Shown here piece after piece: positions 34,564 through 42,700 of a stretch of 64,000 bases of DNA. The stretch lies in assembly GCA_964017045.1 (NCBI GenBank), contig OZ024794.1:29111815-29175814 (forward strand). Reading direction: 5' to 3'. Position 1 is the first letter of the stretch. Every line of letters begins with the position of its first letter. The notes under the pieces are model-generated. The model was not told the DNA's origin. It searched no databases and saw only the letters and a list, made by a program, of their open reading frames with translations. Position numbers and translations under genes: made by a program. This DNA is from Omphiscola glabra. Taxonomy: Eukaryota; Mollusca; Gastropoda; Lymnaeidae.

Positions 34564-34769
34564 GTAGAGACTGGGTGTGAATAAAGAGTAGTATCAGATT
34601 CTGAAACTGACTCAACCCTTTCATGCAAGTCTTCCTCCCTCATGGCGTTCTGTAAAAGTTACTGAGGTAGAGTTGCCTATGCGCAATGTGTATTTCTGTG
34701 TGTTTCACACTTTGACCAAAAGCGACAGGCATTGTTTGGAGTGCCTGGACTACACACATTGCCTTTCAA

Positions 34770-35345
34770 AATATTATTATTATTATTATTGGTAGTTTTC
34801 TACAGCGTGATACCCCAGCCTAGGGCTGGGCTCACCACGCCGTACATACAATTTAACAAACATAATCATGAACTTAAAAATTAACTTACATTAATTAAAA
34901 AAACAAAACAAAACAAATGTGTATTCGCCCAACCATTCCATAACAATTTACATGTGAAGCCATGGACGGCACTCAGCAGTATCGCTTAACGGCCAGAGGG
35001 GGAATCAGTCAGGATATAAGAATTTAAAGAGATGTGTTTTGAGTGCAGTTTTGAAGGCCGTGATGGTTGATATAATTCTGATGTGTAGTGGAAGAGAATT
35101 CCATTGTTTGGGGGCACAGTAAGAGAAAGATCGTTCACCGTATGTTTTCGTGTGAGTCTTGGGGACAGAAAGACTACGCCCGTCTGCGGAGGAGCGAAGC
35201 TGTCGAAGGGGTGAATAGACAGAGAGAAGTTCGGATAGATAGGAAGGGCAGGAATTCGAGAAAAGTTGTGGCAGAGAACAGAGAGTTTATAGTCAATCCG
35301 TGCTTGTACATGGTGCCAATGAAGTGAATGAAGTAGTGGTGTGAC
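34770..35345 (-). mobile_element. 5'-truncated LINE, reverse transcriptase C-terminus
   Basis: The minus strand gives HVTPLLHSLHWHHVQARIDY and then, after frame breaks, FHYTSELYQPSRPSKLHSKH-like C-terminal sequence. The 3' end carries the CCCAGCCYTAGGCTGGG hairpin (34814-34830) and an (AAT)n tail (complement of 34772-34790). It is nearly colinear with the less damaged copy at 61165-62102. Its 5' truncation abuts the repeat at 35345. Confidence 0.85.
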
Positions 35346-35500
35346 GTGAACCCTAATTCTATCCCTAAACCTAACCTGAACCATAAACTTATCCCTAACC
35401 TGGGTTTTGACCCCATCGGAACCAGGGTTTTGACCCTATCGGAACCAGGGACAAAACACGCAAATGACGTCATTGTGATATCTCTTCGCATTAGCCGTAG
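35345..35500 (+). mobile_element. Third copy of the AACCTGAACCCTAAA repeat family
   Basis: It contains ACCCTAATTCTATCCCTAAA, CCTAACCTGAACC, a tandem pair of GGGTTTTGACCCYATCGGAA, and AAATGACGTCATTG, the same order of modules as at 18010 and 60615. It directly adjoins the truncated LINE. Confidence 0.6.
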
Positions 35501-35652
35501 CCGCCACCCCCTTTTTTCTTCTTTTTCTGAACACCTCAATTTATTGTATCATTTCAAACCACTCTTTAACGTCCACTTGAAAACACTTCCACTTTAAAAT
35601 AAACTTATTTAGGCCTGCTGTACGATTCAGCAATACGAAATAGTATACAACA

Positions 35653-35873
35653 GGTGCCTCTGGGCCTTTTGGCTAATATCAGAGTGTAGTGTTAGTTCTT
35701 ATTCAACCGGGTTACCAAACCCTGGGTGGGAGGACAGGGTGGAACAGATGAGAGAGCCGCAAGGCCATGAGACCCACAAGGGCTAGAGACCCGCAAGGGC
35801 GGACTTTGAAGAGGGACTACCTCAGTATTGCACTACTTCTGGGGGAACCTTTACTAAAAAAAAAACAAAAAAT
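35653..35873 (+). mobile_element. U2 snRNA-derived retroposed sequence (pseudogene or SINE)
   Basis: Positions 35664-35704 (CCTTTTGGCTAATATCA, then GTGTAGTG and GTTCTTATT) match the 5' domain of U2 snRNA. The last 40 bases (CAGTATTGCACTACTTCTGG, then GGAACC) match the U2 3' stem-loop IV. The middle is altered: GAGGACA and TGGAACAGATGA are recognisable, but the Sm site is absent. A pair of GAGACCCRCAAGGGC repeats replaces the usual sequence. An A-rich tail (35856-35873) suggests reverse-transcriptase-mediated insertion. The branch-site-pairing GTAGTA is changed to GTAGTG, so it is unlikely to be a working spliceosomal RNA. It could be a founder of an snRNA-headed SINE family. Confidence 0.75.
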
Positions 35874-36259
35874 TTAACTAATAAAACTGATGCTAATTGA
35901 TAAAACAAGAGGGCACAAAATCTTAATAATTCACTGTCATCACCCGACACCGCTGCTTTAGCAAGCAGTTTGTTTTGCTTTTAACTAAGCTTGAACCTGG
36001 CTCTGTGGAGAAAAAAAAAATGTGCGTGGAAAGGGTGGGGGCAGCACTTTGGTTATATTTTGACCTCAATATTCAATAACCGACACTCATATCCCCGCCT
36101 GTTTGTTCTCTTAAGCTGGGGGTCGATCAATAAATATTGACACACTGCACCCCGGGGCACTGCTTAGCCAGCACAGATCTAATAAAACAGTGTGTTTATT
36201 ATTATTGTTGCTAATTCAGCGAAGCCAGGTCTGATACTGCGCCTCTTTCGATATTGGCG
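35874..36259. other. Intergenic stretch
   Basis: No gene or identifiable element. A locally GC-richer segment near 36090-36170 contains GCACCCCGGGGCACTG. Confidence 0.35.
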
Positions 36260-36440
36260 CAGTGGCGTAGTGAGGGGGGAAGGGGGGCATCATGCCCCGG
36301 GCGCTACTCACAAAGGGGCGCCAAATGGTATATTTTACTATAATATTGTATGGTTTTCGAATAGGGGGGCACTAAAAAGGTATTTGGGGGCGCTAAAAAG
36401 GTATTGTGCCCGGGCGCGAGTTAAGCTCGCTACGCCACTG
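36260..36440. mobile_element. hAT MITE with exact 8-bp target duplication
   Basis: A 181-bp element with 15-bp terminal repeats CAGTGGCGTAGTGAG and CTCGCTACGCCACTG. It is flanked on both sides by the exact direct repeat TATTGGCG (36252-36259 and 36441-36448). The interior is GC-rich with GGGCGC and GGGGGCGC blocks and encodes nothing recognisable. A second family member lies at 37416-37605. Confidence 0.92.
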
Positions 36441-37415
36441 TATTGGCGTTTATTTTTTTTGTTTTAAATATTATTATTATATATTATTTTTAAAGAACGA
36501 AAGGCAACGTTGACGTGCTATTGGTGGATAAAAGCTCACGGTGGGTGCATGTGTAATTCGTTTTTTGGCGTATTATATGAGCTAAAAATACATTGCTTTC
36601 AAACTGTGTATGTGTAGGTAGAAACGTATAATGAATCAACATATTGATCTTTAATAAACTGCGGTGGCGGAGAGATCTGAGTGGTTAAGAAATTCTGCCG
36701 CTGTCAGAGTAACTTCGTCGTAGTATTGAACAGCTTGTTTTTAGTCCTAAACAGGAATTTTTGTTTTTTAACTCAATTTAATTTTTTGTTAAATTTAATT
36801 ATCTCAATGACTCATTGAGTATCAAGCCAAATCTATAAATTAATGTTTAAAAACTCACAAATTTAATTCGCTAATTTGTAGGCTACGGCACTGGCGTGGG
36901 AAGTTAGGGCGGAGGGGCGGTCCACCCCGGGCTACACATTTTTTTTATACATGGAGGGGGGCGGCATTTTCGTCATCTGTGGAGTTTTTTGTGGGGAGGG
37001 GCGGTAAAGGTTCCCCCCCCCTTACGGTCGGCACTAACACTAGCCAAGTCATTGGGATGCTGTAGGTGATGCAATGTAATTTCTTTGTTACAATGCACTG
37101 TTATCGTTATTTGTACTTTTCAAATGGAATATCAACTGAGATAGAGACATTAAACTTAAAGCTACTCTACAAATGCATAATTTACCGTCTGTTCAAGTTC
37201 ATTCGTCGAGCTACAGCACACCAGAAGGACATCGTTATGGTACATTTTTTTTATGTGACCAGGTCGTGCCCTGCCTGATCACAAATTGAGAGTAAATATT
37301 TATTAGGTTTTTGTTTTTGTTTTTTTAACTTGGTTAAATTTTACTTTGAATAAGGTTTGTCATTTAATGGCGGAAATACACTTAGATATTAATAAGACCT
37401 TCTGGTATTCCGTTT
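36441..37415. other. Intergenic stretch with degenerate repeats
   Basis: At 36663-36725, GCGGTGGCGGAGAGATCTGA and GTGGTTAAG resemble the 5' half of a tRNA or SINE head, but no B box or clover leaf follows. At about 36890-37035 lies a GC-rich segment (GGGCGGTCCACCCCGGGC-like) related to the start of the 38590 element. Confidence 0.4.
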
Positions 37416-37605
37416 CAGAGGCGTGGCGTAGGGGGGGGGGCAGGGGTACAGATGTAACCGGGCGCCAGCCAGTTAGGGGCGCCAAAATGTGCTTTGGTAT
37501 TATTTTATTGATGAAAATAATGGGTTTGAGAGTTGAAAAAAGGAAAAGAGGGCGCTTTAAAAGGAATCTTGTCCCCGGGCGCCAAACACTCTAGCTACGC
37601 CTCTG
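37416..37605. mobile_element. hAT MITE, same family as 36260-36440
   Basis: Termini CAGAGGCGTGGCGTA and CTAGCTACGCCTCTG are inverted with few mismatches. They are flanked by TTCCGTTT (37408-37415) and TTCCGCTT (37606-37613), seven of eight matching. The 190-bp body shares GGGCGCCA-type blocks with its sibling 1.1 kb away. Confidence 0.88.
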
Positions 37606-38589
37606 TTCCGCTTGGCCAATCTCTCAACAGCTGTTCGGTACTTCTAAGTTAATGTGAGCCAGCACAGTGGGTCTTAACCTAGACGAAAACATGTTTAGAA
37701 CTCTTTTTTTATGAAAGATTTTACAAACAAATTGTTAATGCTATAGGCTATATGAGGAAATACGTTGTCACAAGCTAACTTTTACGAAGACATTGTCTAA
37801 AAATAGTAACATTACGTAAAGCGATGTGACGTTTTCCGGTCTTAGAAATGACAAACATTAAAAATGTGTAGATCTTAACGAAACCTCAAGTGGCACAATG
37901 ACTCATTTATTATACAAAAAAATAAAATTATTTTTAATGGATGAAGTTTATGAAGAACAATGGGCCTAAAAGATATTGTTGCATTTCGAAGGACGCCACA
38001 CTGGCTATAGCGTAGCGCACCTACCCACTATAATTTGTTAAGTACACGATTACACCCAAGCGGTCGCCCGATGACACCTTTGAGAACCTCTTATGTTGCA
38101 GACTTTTTATAAATACTAAAGCACACGTACCTCGCCAGGCTGCCCTACTACTGCGAAAAGACAGCCCCCCCCCCTTGCTGTAAGCCCCGCCAAGTCAAAG
38201 GTGTACCGACAGCAGACTTGAGTTCCCTGCCATTATGTTCGCACGTCAATTTCCACTGACGACTATGTTTCGAATTCTGGGACACAACACACGCGTACAG
38301 GTAGGCGGTAAGTCAATGTCACTTGCATGTTTGTGTGTACATACTGAATTACATGCATCCTTTACTAATCATATAAAACAAACGTCTGCTTACCTTATAC
38401 AGTTTAAATGATTTTTATTTGTTTAAAATGCATTTTATAATATATAGGTTAGAATTAAAATGAATGTAGGGTAAATATTGTCAATTAATTTCTAAACGTT
38501 TGAAAATGTTCACAGGACAAAATTATTTAATTCTAGAAATCAAATTATGAAGAGACAATACTATTGCCTAAATTTGTTCTCTTTGGTGT
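37606..38589. other. Intergenic stretch
   Basis: No supported gene or repeat. A C-run lies at about 38166-38173. Confidence 0.35.
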
Positions 38590-39216
38590 AGGAAAGAGTG
38601 CGCGGAGGGGGTGGTCCGCCCCGGGCGGCACTTTTTATCTTTATCTTGAGAGGAGCGGGATTTTCGGCCTACTGCAGAGATTTTTTTTCTTGAAATGGTG
38701 TCGCAAAAATCTTGGCCCACCCCAGGCGGCACCTAACCCTCTTGGCCCAACCCTGGCGGCACCTAACCCTCTTGGCCCAACCCTGGCGGCACCTAACCCT
38801 CTTGGCCCGCCCCGAGCGGCACCTAACTCACTTGGCCCACCCCGGGCGTCACCTAACCTCTTGGCCCACCCCGGGCGGCACCTTACCTCTTGGCCCACCC
38901 CGGGCGGCACCTAACCCTCTTGGGCAACCCCGGGTGGCACCAAACCCACTTGTCTTACTCCTGGCGGCACCTAACCCACTTGGCCCGCCCCGATTGGCAC
39001 CTAACCCTCTTGGCCCACCCCGGGTGGCACCAAACCCACTTGGCCCACCCCTGGCGGCACCTAACCCACTTGGCCCGCCCGGGCGGCACCTAACCCTCTT
39101 GGCCCACCCCAGGCGGCACCTAACCCTCTTGGCCCGCCCCGGGTGGCACCTAACCCACTTGGCCCGCCGGGCGGCACTTGACCCTCTTGGCCCACTCCAG
39201 GCGGCACCTAACCCTA
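38590..39216. repeat. GC-rich minisatellite, 30-bp unit, grown from a transposon-like end
   Basis: From about 38713, some 16 copies of a 30-bp unit, CTTGGCCCACCCCGGGCGGC plus ACCTAACCCT, form a GC-rich block in AT-rich DNA. The preceding 38590-38712 contains GGTCCGCCCCGGGCGGCAC, a match to the monomer, so the array may have expanded from the element's own sequence. Plus-strand frames stay open (for example 38712-39221) only because 30 is divisible by three. The array ends about 575 bp before the FAM184-like start codon. Confidence 0.85.
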
Positions 39217-39790
39217 GCTAACCCATTGATTGTTTTCTTTTCAGCTGAAACGTTTTCAACAAAACAGTTGGCTCATAAGGAATACTGGTCCCGGGAGTGT
39301 GGTTAACCCCATCTGTAGACACAGACAACAGTGTTTGATGAATGTGGTTAACACATCTATAGTCACAGACAAAATTGTTTGGTGAATGTGGTTAACACAT
39401 CTATAGACACAGACAAAAGTTTTTGGTTGATTTGCAATCCAGTTTTCCCACGTGCGATGGGATATTGTACAAAAACTTAAACTCTATTAAAACACTGAGT
39501 TCATGTTGGCCACCACCTGCATAACCTTTGGCGCATCATTTATAGGTACTGGCCGAAGCTATTATCTAAAACTGATTTGTCGAAACTAAAAAAATAATAC
39601 ACTTGACCCCAATGGAACTGGTTCTTGGAGACGAAAGGAAATAGGAAACCTGCTCACAAAATTCGAATCCTTGCCTCAAAAAACTATGTTGAATTGTCAA
39701 CGTGCGTACGATAGTAAAGAACTTTCGTATTTCACAGTATGATACCGTAACACGCTTTGGAAAAATTAGAAGACCCCCGCCCTCGTGATC
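39217..39790. other. Upstream region of the FAM184-like gene
   Basis: It contains three degenerate copies of a roughly 49-bp unit with GTGGTTAACACATCTATAGA and CACAGACAAAA (about 39298-39423), followed by unremarkable sequence up to the ATG. No promoter element was assigned. Confidence 0.5.
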
Positions 39791-42700
39791 ATGGCAACAC
39801 ACCAGCACGAGAGACCCAAGAACAGCTTTGAGTACCGCATGTCCAAGAAGGTGGCGGAGCTCACGCAGGTCGTCCACATGCTGTTCACCCGAAACCACGA
39901 GAAGGAGGTGGAGATGGAGGCGCTGAAGGAGTCCTACGAACACGAAATCGAGCTCGTCTTAGCCGACGCCAGAGATCGAGTGGGCAGACTCGAGGGCGCC
40001 ATTGCCGCGATGACACGGCAGAGTGGCGATGACGTGGAGCGGATACGTCACGAAAACGCCGACGAGCTGTTGGCCAAGGAGGCGGAGTGGCGCAGGATGC
40101 TGAACGAGAAGGAGGCATCTCTGCACGAGGAGAGAAGCGAGTGTCAAAAACTGAGAGACATGTTGATATACGCCCAGAGAGACATTGAGACGTTCAAACA
40201 AAATTGGACGAAAGAATCGGCTGCCATGAGCGAGGAAATCAACAAGAAGGAGAAGGAACTGGAATGGATTCGCACGCGACTGGCAGGGGCGGAACAAAAG
40301 CTTAGCGGAGCACAAGGTGACTCTGAGGTGGGTATAGTATACATATTTTTTTTCCATTTAGATTAAAGAATTTGGTAAGTGGTCCTTGCTGAGGTATATG
40401 CTAAATCATCACCCATACTAGATCCCTGTCGATTTGTTGAAATATAACAATATTCAAGTTGTAAAACATTGCACTCTTTCAACCATTGATGATGGGTGTG
40501 CTATTCATATCCCTCTAATTGTTATTAGGTGTGCATCAGCGTACTGTATTGAATATTCTAGACCAGGCCTGCACACCGTACGGCCCGTGAAGTAACAACA
40601 TATTCTTAATTATTATTATTATTATTTTCTTAATAGCTTTCCCCTGTCATATTTTCTTGCGGCCCGCACAAGTTTTTCATAAAGTATTACGTCCCGCCTT
40701 ATATTCTGAGTTGTGCGGGCTTCAGCGCGACAATACCTACTTCTTAACGGTGAAATAACAAAGAAACAACAACAATAACAATATTGATATTTAACAATTT
40801 TATTTTTTAAATCCTTTATGATAACTTCGCTTTTGTTCCTGGCTGGCAAAAAAAATATCTCCGGATGGCTAATTGACCCACTTCCCGTCAACCTATCGAG
40901 CTGAAACTTGGCGTTGCCGATGATGACACATTCTAACAAATTTGTATATCCTTTTTTTTTTTTTTTTTTCCTTCTTTTTTTTTTTTTCGAAATAGTTTGT
41001 GAAATAAATCTTCGGTGTAAAAGCGGGTGGGACATTAGAGTATTTATATAAAATATTTTTAAAAAATATTTAAGAATACATATAAAGGATTTATGGGTGA
41101 AAAAACTTTGTTTATAAGGGTTATTTATTTTTTAAAGTCGCCTTCACTGAGCAGTCCCGTATAACATTTTGTCAAAGTTATCGTAACTTTATGTTACGCC
41201 TAACTTTATAGTAACATTTTTTTTTTACACTGCTATCCAAATCTATTGTTGCTCAAATTCGTCAGATGTAAGTATACACAGATTAACGCACACGCGTGCA
41301 CAGCCACGTACATACACACATGCATACACACATACACATTATGTATATGCCCACATAAAATTGCACGAGGAAATTATTTCATGAAGCTAAAAAAACTGAA
41401 ACGTCCGCTATTGACAAAAAGCTCACTGATTCGGTTCCGAGCGTTCGAGCTAATCTACGAGGCGCCCTGACGATCGTGGTTGTTTAGGATTAACGACAGT
41501 TAGAATTGGGTTCCCGCCGAGCGAGGGGGGGTATACACGACTTACTGACATCGTATTTACATTGAACATACTTATCGATATGCCACTGCGTACAAACAAA
41601 CACGAGACAGCTATGAAGAGTCTTTGACTGGCGTCAACGAAACACGTTTGTATAGAGAGGGTCACCCTTTAAAAAATGTCTCTCAGTGTCTCGAACTTGT
41701 CAAACAGCAGGCGAGGCGATTACCCGGATTTGATCTTTAGTAAAAACGGGGATATACGTATCATCTGTTGTTTGTTTTTTGGACCGTGCACGTAATATAT
41801 AATGCAAAAATAAAAAAAGGGGGGGGGTGGTTTATCATTTTGTTATATTGTGTTATATGGGCAGTGTCGAACTTAGACTTGTTGATGCCCTAAGCTATAC
41901 AGAGTCCAGAGGCCCCCCTACTGTTTTAAATTATATCAGCTGGGCAAAGATAAACTTAAAATCTACAGCCGGTAGATTATGTGGCCCTAAACTGTGGCTT
42001 GTTGAGCTTATAGGTAAATCCGACACTGTATATGGGGTGGTCGAGAGAAATGCTACATATAGCAATTTCTTGTTATTATGTCTTTTTTAAAAATTAATGT
42101 TCATTCTTATTTTTAGAAAAAATTCTGCTTTTCAAATTTACGAAATGAGCCCAGATTATTAAAGACTCAAAAGTAATTTTTGCTTGCAATATGTAGCACA
42201 TTTTGTGTTTAAAAAATATTTCTGTCTTTTTACTTGAAATTTGTTTGTTTCGGCCTCTTTTTGGACTTTATTTGGTTTATCGAAAGATTGGAGTGATGGA
42301 GGGAGGGGGGCTGGGGTTGCTAGAAATGTTACATATTATTAAGGGGTGTGTTCATTAGAAATGTTAAAATAACGTTATAAGGATTAGGGGTTGGGTCAAA
42401 ATATAGCTGTGTTATATAATATGAGCACGGTCCAATACCGTAACTCAGTTAGCGTTAATTATAAAATTGCTCAAGTTACCTGAGTATGTTTCATGCTTTA
42501 AAAAATATGAGCAGCACTATATTACAGACAATGGTTGCAAGCCAGAGGCATATGGTTAAACACAAATATATTGTTAAGGGTCCCCCAGCAGTATGTCGGG
42601 GGTCGGAGAATCTTTTTTTTTTAATTCTTAGACCCACAATTATATTTCTTTACCCAAAATTAGTTTTATTACAATATTTTATTTATTTTTAAAAAATCTT

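Noticed and set aside
35653..35863. Functional U2 snRNA gene
   Set aside because: The Sm site and central domain are missing, the branch-site pairing element is mutated and the end is an A-tail.
36663..36725. tRNA gene
   Set aside because: Only an A-box-like GAGTGGTTAAG is present. There is no B box, anticodon arm or acceptor pairing.
38712..39221. 169-codon plus-strand open frame rich in Pro, Leu, Gly and Ala
   Set aside because: It is a by-product of the 30-bp minisatellite, whose unit length is divisible by three. There is no non-repetitive coding core.
40622..41035. 137-codon minus-strand frame in FAM184-like intron 1
   Set aside because: It depends on a long T-rich tract (poly-Lys) and a degenerate hAT element; no homology.
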